64,000 nucleotides of DNA from Rhodocollybia butyracea (lineage: Eukaryota > Basidiomycota > Agaricomycetes > Agaricales > Omphalotaceae). The stretch's first letter is position 1. The number at the start of each line of letters is the position of its first letter. Positions 38,104-47,185 of this stretch are shown one piece after another. The notes under the pieces are model-generated. The model did not search any database, was not told the origin of the DNA, and saw only the letters and a program-made list of their open reading frames with translations. The position numbers and the translations under genes were made by a program. Location of the stretch: contig JADNRY010000038.1 of assembly GCA_015501585.1 (NCBI GenBank), positions 186,001 to 250,000 on the forward strand. Reading direction: 5' to 3'.

Positions 38104-40301
38104 GTTCTAGCTCTAGCGGTAGCTACTCCTAAGTACCCGATGCTACTGTATACTACCACCGTCATCAATGTCAACTTGCAAGGCACCATCTGAGGAACTC
38201 GACTGTTCAGCAATTTGACCGCGTCGGTTATCCTTCCAAGTGCTACATATCATTTCGTTGATGAACTTGTCTAGCCATGAACACTGTGCTACGTATCATG
38301 AGTGCCAGCCCACAAGTTGTGTTGAGCTTACTGTGTTTCCAGGATCACTTAGCCAATTTCTTCGAGCTTGTGCGTTTTATGCTACTAAATACATATTCCA
38401 CTAGCCATTGACATCTGAACATTTCTACGATAGTCGTCAATTAGGCAGTTATTCAAATACTTATTGAAACTCTTTAAAGCAATAAAGAATAGCGTGAAAA
38501 TAGCGTCGTTGCACCGTTGAAGGAACATTTATTGAGCTTCGGTTGGAGTTTCAGCCCTTGCCCCCAGACCAGAAAGTAAAATATCCTTTTTTCCCAGCAA
38601 TCCCTCTTAGTTCTCCTTCGTGAGCTGAGATTTTTGCTTTCAGACCGGCGGAGGGTAAGCTTCGGGGTCTTTGGTACATGGACTTTATCGTTGTGCGCTT
38701 GTAGAGACGCCTAAACAGAACGTTCATAGAAGGGGAATGGTTCCCTGTTTCAAAGGGACTGCTCTACTGGTACAGAATAGGAGGAACAGGAGCGATCAAT
38801 ATTGAATATCGAGTGGTGAAGTGTGATGCAATACAGCTTTGAGTAGAAGATAACTGGCACGGTCGAAAGTAGGCACATCCAGGGTCCGCGCTAAACGCAG
38901 TGTACCACGCCTGTGCAGTATCAGTGCATCCTGCAGTATCCAGCTGTAACTTTCGATAGTATATGCAAGTGTTCTGTTAGAAGCTATTCCAAATCAAAGA
39001 TTATTCCGAGCTGGAGATCAGCGCTTAATTACGGGGAAGCATCTGCTCGGTAACTTACTATTGAATGAAAAAATGCCTCATCATTATAAATTTTGAGCGT
39101 TGACTCAAAGCTATATCACCAAATTCTTCCTTGATCGACGTATCTGTTTGAAGATATAGATATTGTCGGGTATGAAGGTGGAGATTTCCTTTCGGAGGCG
39201 AGGTCGTCGGTAGTCATACATACAGCGCAAATTGTTTAAAAAACTAGTGATCCACCAGTTTAGATTATCCCAGCCACTAAGAAAACGTCTGAACTGTGTA
39301 GAGGATACAACAAGTGTCAAGGCCTTGCTGTATTAAAAGAGCCCAGAGATGTTCATATCCAAGATCAAGGTGCATCGGTGACCTGGATTGCTCCGAACTA
39401 GGCTTCTTGAGAGTATTTCCCATTAAACACAAACCCGCCTCGTCATCGGAAAATTTCGAGTGTCGACCCCAATATCTTCCTTGATCGATGCATTTGTTTG
39501 AAGATGTAAATATACTGCATGAAGGTGAGATTTTCATCTGGAAGCGACGTCGCTGGGAGTCATGCGTACAGCAGTGACAAATTGTTCAAAAAAGCAGTGA
39601 TCTACCAGCATGAGTCATCTCAGCCACTAAGAAAGCGTCTACGCCGAATAGGCGAGCCTCAGGACCACCAGGTCAAGTAGAGAATCCAGACTCGACCTCA
39701 GATGCAAGAAGGTACGTTTTTAAAAAAACGACAGGCAGCCAAACAGACCTAGAAGCAAGTAGGTTAATGCGCTTTGTTTTCGTGGACTTGCGTTGTTCGT
39801 GTAATAGTCTCTCGGCAGCACCCGGGCAGCACCGTGTTTGTTTTATCCTGTAGATGGCAAGGTTAGTACGTATTCTAGCTGTAGATCAACACGGTGTAAC
39901 ATTGAACACAAAGATTAGTCGCTGGTGGGCGCTTACAGTGGACTTAAAGCGCTTACTAATAATGAAATTCAAGTTCTACTCTCTGTCAAACAAAACTATG
40001 CTAGTTTACTAGGTACTTCTAGCCCTTTACTCTGCACAATATACTCAGTACGAGCACGATTCTGGTTTGTTTCAAAGAATCCCGAGGAAGCAGGTATTAG
40101 TCTGAGCCGAAGAATGTTTTGCCATCGTCAGCTGTGCATCTTAGAGATGCAAAATGGAAGACGACGCATTATACCGGTTTGCGTGGGTACCCATAGCTGA
40201 ATATCAAAAAAGGGGAGATTCAAGATTCGTCCATGACATGTTGGTCTTGGATCCGAATTCTCCTGTCAAGAGGTCACGCCAGAGATCTAGGATATTGCGT
40301 G
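38104..40301. other. Intergenic with a diverged direct repeat
   Basis: No supported gene. Two copies of a segment of about 180 bp lie at 39113-39295 and 39468-39648. A 91-codon frame at 39925-40200 has no recognised domain. Confidence 0.5.
39113..39648. repeat. Diverged direct repeat, two copies of about 180 bp
   Basis: Copy 1 39113-39295, copy 2 39468-39648. Shared in order: CTTCCTTGATCGA, TTTGAAGAT, ATGAAGGTG, CAAATTGTT.AAAAAA, GTGATC.ACCAG and CAGCCACTAAGAAA.CGTCT. About four fifths of bases match by eye. No coding frame is conserved between them. Confidence 0.7.
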
Positions 40302-40310
40302 TATAAAAGG
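40302..40310 (+). promoter_or_regulatory. TATA box upstream of the DDR48-like gene
   Basis: TATAAAAGG lies about 150 bp before the ATG at 40453. It is the clearest TATA box of any host gene here, fitting a strongly or inducibly expressed gene. Position and motif are seen; activity is inferred. Confidence 0.55.
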
Positions 40311-40452
40311 GAGGTGGAAGTAAAGAATCCTCGCCCCATTTCTTTTTTGTACCTCCACCATCCGAATATTTCTCACAGGATTTTTGCCAGCACTAGTACG
40401 TCTTTCCTCTCCCCTTATATGTATACTAAGTCACTTCATCAAAAAGAAGATA

Positions 40453-41741
40453 ATGTCTTACAACAACGACGACGATAACAGCGACTTTAATGGTGGCCGA
40501 GGCAATGCCAACAGCTTTGGCTCCAACACCAACAACGATTCGTATGGCTCGTCGAACAACAGCTCTAATGATTCGTACGGCGGAGACAACCCTCGTGGTG
40601 GCCAAGATGGTTATGGTAGTTCAAACAACAATGACTCTTACGGGTCTTCGACCACTGGTGGTGGCCAAGGAGGTTACGGTGGTTCAAACAATGATGACTC
40701 CTATGGATCTTCGAACACTCGTGGCGGCCAAGGAGGTTACGGTGGTTCAAACAATGATGACTCCTATGGGTCTTCGAACACTCGTGGCGGCCAAGGAGGT
40801 TACGGTGGTTCAAACAATGATGACTCCTATGGGTCTTCGAACACTCGTGGCGGCCAAGGAGGTTACGGTGGTTCAAACAATGATGACTCCTATGGGTCTT
40901 CGACCACTCGTAGTGGTGGCCAGGGAGGTTACGGTGGCTCAAATGATAATGACTCTTATGGGTCTTCGACCACTCGTGGTGGCCAAGGAAATTACGGTGG
41001 TTCAAACGACAGTGACTCTTATGGGTCCTCAACCACTCGTGGTGGCCAAGGCGGGGGTTATGGTGGTTCAAACGATAATGACTCTTATGGGTCTTCGACC
41101 ACTCGTGGCAGTGGCCAAGGAGGTTACGGTGGTTCAAACGACAGTGACTCTTATGGGTCCTCAACCACTCGTGATGGCCAAGGCGGGGGTTCTGGTGGTT
41201 CAAACGATAATGACTCTTATGGGTCTTCGACCACTCGTGGCAGTGGCCAAGGAGGTTACGGTGGTTCAAACAATGATGACTCTTATGGATCTTCGAAGAA
41301 CAATAACAATTCGTCCGCTCGTGGAGACTTCGGCAGTTCAAACGATGCTACCGGTACCTATTCTTCGTCTGGAAACGATGGTTACAACCAAGGTGGAAAT
41401 AATCAGAATCAAGGTTCCGGTACAAGCTCTTTCATTGATAAAGGTGTTGCATATGCTGCACAAAAGGCTGGCATGGTAAATTCCTTTTCACTTCTCGCTG
41501 TTTTGTGTCACATCACTAGTTTTTCGTCCTTAACATTTCGCTAACTCTTTTACGTTCTAGGACGATAATACGGCTGAAAAGGTCAGTAACGCTATCAATG
41601 AGGGTTTGAATAAGTTTAGTGGTGGTAAGTTCATCTTTGATCCTCGTGTTCGTGTTCGGTTCCTTCTTGGTCATTCCGCATGCATCCTTTCTTTCTCAGC
41701 ACAGGTTTACTGATATCGTTCCTTCTTTAGGCAAGTGGTGA
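40453..41741 (+). CDS. Gly/Asn/Ser-rich repeat protein, DDR48-like
   Basis: MSYNNDDDNSDFNGGRGNAN, then about ten units of 21-22 residues with core NDDSYGSSNTRGGQGGYGG, then QNQGSGTSSFIDKGVAYAAQ, KAGM. Two short exons follow (DDNTAEKVSNAINEGLNKFS and GGKW), stop at 41741. The unit resembles the SYGSSNN repeats of yeast Ddr48, a stress-induced flocculent-type protein, and the composition (Gly, Ser, Asn, Asp, Tyr) is that of disordered, prion-like proteins. The C-terminal non-repeat part may be the conserved functional end. Start at 40453 rather than 40384, because the upstream codons are unlike the protein. A stress role is inferred by analogy only. Confidence 0.8.
40672..41290 (+). repeat. 63-66 bp tandem coding repeat
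   Basis: About ten units of GGTTACGGTGGTTCAAAC-type sequence. The first four (to about 40900) are almost identical at DNA level; later ones carry 3-6 bp insertions and more changes, suggesting recent expansion at the 5' side. The repeat also keeps two other frames open (one sense, one antisense), which are not genes. Confidence 0.9.
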
Positions 41742-42131
41742 TTTATGCGTTGAAGTCCATAGCAATGCAGGCATGGTATATGTAAAGCAAGAAGGCAATA
41801 AAGTGTAAATAATCTATGTCCAGTCTCTCTGTTATTACTGTAAGCCTTCAAAGGAAAAATGAAGAAGTACTATGAAAAGACTTGAAAGGCATTCCCAATA
41901 TGCTCGACGATTTTGCCAAACGACGCGGCTGGTTGACTATCGCTTCTTCGAGATTATATCTTTGGTACTATGAAATGCAAATCTTAATCAAGATCGAGGA
42001 GGATTAGGTGCTATCTGCGCCCATCAAGATAGATCAAGATCTGGGTCCACACTGAGAAAAGCAATTCCAGATGGTGAATTTATTTTGACGGCATCTCCCA
42101 AATTGGAAATGTCACCGAAGCTGGCCGGTAA
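41742..42131. other. 3' flank of the DDR48-like gene
   Basis: No gene. It holds the transcript 3' end (AATAAAGTG near 41800) and sequence up to the target site of the first transposon. Confidence 0.5.
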
Positions 42132-42550
42132 CGTTCAGCAGGACCCCTGAAAATACCCTTTGGGGGGTCGTTGCCGGTTCGTATAATTGAGGGTGATTTG
42201 AAACCGTTGTACTCGTTGAAATGTTCGTATAAGATGGCCCACTGCAGGCGGAGCCGGATGAGAGTTCGTATAAGGATGGCTTCTGAACTGCTCTACCAAA
42301 GCCATATATGGTCTGGCCAATGGGTCGGAAATTTTTGGATTACAGTATGAGAAAATTGAAGGGTAGGAAATAGTTTAGCAGGGTAAATAGGTATGTAGAA
42401 GCCTCTCGAAGACACAGAGAACACGGAATCACACCCTGCAGCATCTCCGGAGAAAATCTGAGGGTTGTTGAAAATTTGTATAAACAGGGACCTCAGAGCC
42501 CAATTTTGGTTCATATAATAGCGGCCGCAGGCCCGGAAAATTTCAACGAC

Positions 42551-43470
42551 TGTAACGCCTCCGCCTCTCCATAATCACCACTGACCGTATCCGGCGATAC
42601 GGTCATCCTAGACGCTGCCGATAGACCAAATGGTCTATCTTAACATTCTATTTATTATTAATTATATAATAAATCTGTTACTATAAGTATCGTACGATTA
42701 CTTAACAGTCTAGTTAGTCTTTTACACCATCGTACACACAATAGTATCCTATTTGTCGTGTTCACCGTAGAGATGTCCACGAGTCCAAGTCTTCACAAGT
42801 ACTTGCAGGTAAGATCCGTGGGAAAACCCGCAAGTATGTGACTCGCGGATCCCAGGATCCGTTTCCCACGGGTCAGGCGCGGGTCACAAGTCAGACATTT
42901 GCAATTTTCAGTTGACTTGCAAGTACTTGTGTGACTTGTGCAAGCAATATGAACTCATATATTTGTTGTTGGTGATCAAAACTTACAGTAATTAATAATA
43001 TCTTATTTATTATAGTACTTATCAAGTACTGCCACACATGTTTGAGGTTGTAGACAGCTCACAGCGACTGAGCGCTTATTTTAGCGCCCAATCGCCATAG
43101 GCTGTCTACAATCCAAAGCCTAACTGTCAGTACATTTTTACTTCATACCATAGTATGAAATTAGTGTAACAAGTAAAGTACAGGTTTTTAATAGCATTAT
43201 ACACTGTACAATCACTGTATGCAAGTAAATAATGGTAAATACTTGTGAATATAGCTGTAACTACTTGATTAGTGTGCGGATCCACAAGTACTTGTGAGAC
43301 CCGCAAGTACTTGCAGATAATACTTGCGAGTCAGTGACCCGTTTCCCATGAGTCAGGCCTTTTAGGCCACAAGTACTTGCGCTCCGGATCCAAGTATACT
43401 TGGATCCGGACTCGTGGACATCTCTAGTTCACCGGTGTTCTTAAGGACTTTGCCCATAGGGCGCGTTATA
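42551..43470 (+). repeat. 5' LTR, interrupted by MITE A
   Basis: LTR sequence is 42551-42767 plus 43435-43470, matching the 3' LTR. Between them is MITE A with its target duplication. Differences from the 3' LTR are mostly C/T or G/A changes at CpG. Confidence 0.85.
42768..43426. mobile_element. hAT-type MITE A (family TAGAGATGTCC), 659 bp
   Basis: Ends TAGAGATGTCCACGAGTCC and its exact inverse. The flanking 8 bp GTTCACCG is present on both sides (42760-42767 and 43427-43434) and once in the uninterrupted 3' LTR, so the insertion is proven by the empty site. Near the middle (43044-43111) an imperfect hairpin TTGTAGACAGCTCACAGCG. Almost identical to copy C at 51561, so insertion was recent. 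Confidence 0.92.
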
Positions 43471-43500
43471 CTTTTTTGAACATCAAAAAATTACTATTGT

Positions 43501-44758
43501 GTGAATAACACAAAGCTATTAGTTTTTAACAAGCTAAAAACAGTTATACTACCAAGTATAACAACCACTTCATCAAGAAACAGCAATAGAATCACTATTG
43601 CTGCACCCACACCGAGACAGCCTGCCGTCACACCACCGGTATTGCACAACGCAACACCATATATTCATACCGAGACAAACAACTTGGTACGCCAATGGCG
43701 TGAGACTGTGCCCAAGGCACCGTCAGTCCAACAATCACTGTTGGATGAACAGTATTCACAAGGGATGACCAAGTCACTCTGTCATGTTCCTGTATTCCCA
43801 CAGGAATACACCAGTGTCAGTAACTACACTGACACCCATCAACACATCCCGCATGAGACAGAGTCCCAATGCGGAAGCAGTGTCTCAGACACTGCGAGGT
43901 CCCAGGCCATTACCTGTGACCAAATCTTGCTCACCGCAAAGTGCGGCGAACATTAACAATGAACCGAAGTTACCTCGTAACTTCAATCAGGTAGTAGCGA
44001 TACCACTACAGGAAAGTACAATGTACTTACCTACTGCAAGGGCGCCAGTGGTACCCAATATTATTGCATCTCTGGTAGTTGTACCAAACATTACTGGAAA
44101 TCAATCCAGTATGGGACCACAACATGGTACCCTTCCGGTAGTTCCTACTACCATACCCATCGCCCCAGTGACACAAAGTGTTGCCCCTCCAGTAGTACAC
44201 ACTACTGTAAGACTGCCCAGATTGCTGCCCAGCAATGTGCCAGGGCCAAGTTCAATGCCAGTACCAATGGTATCGGCAGAGTTGCAACCACAGCCGCTTC
44301 CGTTGGGAGTAGCTAAAGATTGGATGAGTTGCATAGCGATTCAATGCCAACATAACACCAGTCTACGAGATTCCAGATTCGCACCATCTGGGCTTCCCGA
44401 CCAAATGGTGGGATATAATGTCGACGGAATACCCGTTGACAAATTGACTACTCCCAGAGAAATCTGGGATCAATTTTACATCCCACCCGCCAAGTCCTTT
44501 CCAGGACCAAGCAATAATGCCAGAGCGAAAGCTCCTAGCAAAAAATCCCGTGAAGGGGGGAGGAAGCACAAGAGTGCTAAATCCAAAGGCCGCAAACGCA
44601 GCCCGTGGTTAGATGAATCATCGGACCCAAGTGACACTGAGTCAAATACTGACTCGTCATCTAATGCCTCTTGGCTAGACAAATTTGCTACCTGCAAGGG
44701 TAAAATTACTAAAAATGAGCAGCATAAATTACTGCGCTCACTTGCATCTAAGATGTGA
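43501..44758 (+). pseudogene. Gag-region N-terminal frames of the LTR element
   Basis: Two overlapping frames: 43501-43956 and 43784-44758. They are Pro/Thr/Val-rich low-complexity protein, then a Lys/Arg/Ser-rich end (KKSREGGRKHKSAKSKGRKR) and a stop at 44758. They lie upstream of the gag core and need a frameshift to join each other and the core. Probably one original gag ORF, now broken. Confidence 0.55.
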
Positions 44759-44837
44759 GAAACAACAGGTGATGACAAACGTCGTTCCGATGGAAACACA
44801 AGGTACACAAAGTGTACCGTAAACAAATTTGAGATAA

Positions 44838-45771
44838 GGTAGGGAATCCTATCCCTCCCATTGAGAGCCGTAAAGCTCTTAAAGTTCCATCTCTAGAGGT
44901 CTATGATGGATCTCCAGATGTTGATGTCTTTGAGAGGTGGCTAATGTCACTTCTCCAATGGATGGTAGTCAACCGCATGTGCAGTGATGAATATGATGCT
45001 ACACAGACCACCGTGCTTGGCATGTTTCTCCAGGGCAAAGCCCTTGACTGGTACAACAACAAAGTCGCCGGTATACACCGTGCTGTCCTTAAGTGGACAT
45101 TTGAAGGTGCCATTATTGGTGTCTTCAATTGTTGCATCCAAGCAATGACCATTCATCAAGCTGCATGGCAGTTTGACCTTATTGAGTACTCACCCAATAC
45201 AGGTGTGAGGGATTATTATTCCTCACTTACACGATGGGCATCATGGATGCTCCAAACACCGGATGATGCAACAATGTGGAAACGGTTCATTGAGGGATTA
45301 CCCTTCAATATTATCAGGCAACTCACGAACGAGGGGATTGTTCCGGAGTATGCCAAATTAGAAGTGATGGTCAGAGCCGTCGCGCGCATTGAGGACCACA
45401 CGGCCCTCACTAACTATTATGTCTCATCTAGGAATAGAGATGACAAACAATCATTGGAAAACCCCGATGAATCAGATACTGAGAACATTGGATATGTTCT
45501 TGAGCCTATTGAGGAGGACACCTCCTTAAAATCAGAAAGGATAAACCTTCTGAATAAATTATTATTGGATTCAGACGCCCAGGTAATATGCCTTACCTGG
45601 GCATTCTCAAGTCAGATTCTCACTGAGAATCCCCCCTCAAGCACTACTCGGAAACTTCTGAGTCTGCGCGTTGAACATTCGGACATTTCCAAATCAAATC
45701 ATGCTCTAGTGGTACATCCCACTATCATTGATTCGGACAAGTCCGAAAATCTGATGCGCCGCATCAATTAA
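44838..45771 (+). CDS. Retrotransposon gag-like protein
   Basis: Capsid-type region beginning VPSLEVYDGSPDVDVFERWL, then LQGKALDWYNNKVAG, LKWTFEGAIIGVFNCCIQ, VRDYYSSLTRWASWM and FIEGLPFNIIRQLTNEGI. The order (y.G...d...f..wl, a GKAl.Wy block, then a helical part) is that of retrotransposon gag. It assembles capsid-like particles in complete elements. No zinc knuckle CCHC follows. The frame is open to 45771. The first codon is not clear; the frame opens after a stop near 44830. Confidence 0.75.
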
Positions 45772-45888
45772 ATCCCGTACTTGATGCGGGATCATTCTAT
45801 GTTAAACCAAATTAAAAATGGTTTGGATGGTGATGATGTCATTACCATTTTCAATTCACATTCCTGATGTTAATCTGGTGGGGGAGGG

Positions 45889-46141
45889 TGTAACGCCTCT
45901 GCCTCTCCATAATCACCACTGACTGTATCCGGCGATACGGTCATCCTAGATGCCGCTGATAGACCAAATGGTTTATCTTATCATTCTATTTATTATTAAT
46001 TATATAATGAATCTGTTACTATAAGTATCGTACGATTACTTAACAGTCTAGTTAGTCTTTTACACCGTTGTATACACAATAGTATCCTATTTGTTGTGTT
46101 CACCGGTGTTCTTAAGGACTTTGCCCATAGGGCACATTATA
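45889..46141 (+). repeat. 3' LTR, uninterrupted
   Basis: 253 bp starting TGTAACGCCTCTGCC, directly after the polypurine tract. It serves as the empty-site reference for MITE A, since GTTCACCG occurs once in it. Confidence 0.9.
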
Positions 46142-46181
46142 ATGACCCCCCGAAGGGTATTTTCAGGGGTCCTCATTCAGC

Positions 46182-46942
46182 ACCAAGTAACAGGCCTTTC
46201 GAAGTCTGTAGCATTGAGAAACCTCAAACAGACTTAAGAAGACATATATTTCAAAGCTATCTCATAGTTTAAAAGTACATTGCAAAGAATAATGACTAGA
46301 ATTTGCCTTGTTTGCGTCTCTCAGGTACACAAACATAGTCAACCACAGGAAGTATGAAATGTATGGAATATGAAGCCAACAGGCTGCAGAAAGCTTTAAA
46401 GGATATTGTATGAGATATTGAGCAAGCCGAAGTCCATGCAAATATTTTTGAGAGGCATAGTTGCCATGGTATGGTCCTCTGAATAGGATTTGAACATAAC
46501 AGGGTGTTCCAGGGAGCCAATATCAGGCGGAAATATCTCTCTTGAGTGTTCCTATGCATTTGAGCATAAGCAGCAGAGTGTCTAGCACCCATGAAAGTGG
46601 TACTAGAGGGTGGCAGTCGAGAAACGGCAAACAAGGGTCAGCCGGAGCATCTGCCCAAATAAGAAAATCAGGATTTCCCACCACTTTTGCTGAAGATCAA
46701 TTCATATCTCGGCAACTGCTTATCTGGCTGATGCCAAAGTTGGTGTCTAGCAAGATTACAATGTCTACCACATTATAAGACTCATAGAAGCAAGATACAA
46801 TAGCTCCTTCACCTTCTATTCTCCAACTGGCCAGCTTCTAGACACCCCACAGTAGAGCACTCATTCTCTGATCTCATGAGTAGAGCTGTTACATTTTTTG
46901 CAATGGATTTACATACTATTCAGGCACTATATGCGGTTGGGA
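46182..46942. other. Between the MITE and the helicase element, no clear gene
   Basis: A 112-codon minus frame (46296-46634) and a 78-codon plus frame have no recognised domain. A decayed transposon remnant is possible. Confidence 0.4.
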
Positions 46943-47130
46943 AGCTATATACTAGCCTGGTAACCAAGCCCTCTAGGGGGTTGATGTTGTTTAGACAAGA
47001 AACCTCACTAGAGGGCTTGGGAAACCGGAAGCAAATTGTTGCACAGACTTTGCCGCTGTCAAAATAGCCATTAGGCAATCCTTATAAGGGAATACCTAAT
47101 TGGGATTTAGAGGGAGATTTGGGTGCTTAG
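46943..47130 (+). repeat. Left inverted repeat of the helicase element
   Basis: Pairs with 55081-55262 as the inverse complement, interrupted by small indels. Contains CCCTCTAGGGGGTTGATG and GACAAGAAACCTCACTAGAG. Confidence 0.75.
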
Positions 47131-47185
47131 TTCTTTACCTACTCTCTTTATGCTCTAGTTTGACCTATGACATGTCCAGTAATCC

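Larger units (their letters stand above)
42551..46141 (+). mobile_element. Gag-only (non-autonomous) LTR retrotransposon
   Basis: Two LTRs of about 253 bp begin TGTAACGCCTC and end GGGC(G/A)(C)(G/A)TTATA. A polypurine tract GGTGGGGGAGGG precedes the 3' LTR. Flanks are ACGAC (42546-42550) and ATGAC (46142-46146), a 5 bp target duplication with one difference. The target is the right inverted repeat of the hAT-type MITE. The interior codes only for gag-like protein; no protease, reverse transcriptase or integrase is visible in any frame, so it would need another element to move. Confidence 0.85.
42140..46173. mobile_element. hAT-type MITE (about 440 bp) split by an LTR retrotransposon
   Basis: The left end AGGACCCCTGAAAATACCC (from 42140) and the right end (to 46173) are inverted copies over about 30 bp. 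Flanks are CGTTCAGC (42132-42139) and CATTCAGC (46174-46181), an 8 bp target duplication with one difference, as for hAT transposons. Taking out 42551-46141 and its 5 bp duplication leaves an element of about 438 bp with no coding capacity. Class (hAT) is inferred from the 8 bp duplication. Confidence 0.82.

Noticed and set aside
40672..41290. Regular repeats considered as a CRISPR array
   Set aside because: The organism is eukaryotic, the whole unit repeats without unique spacers, and it encodes protein.
40490..41479. Long alternative-frame and antisense frames over the DDR48-like repeat
   Set aside because: A 63 bp repeat keeps all three codon phases free of stops. Only the Gly/Asn/Ser frame has a sensible start, splice sites and conserved end.
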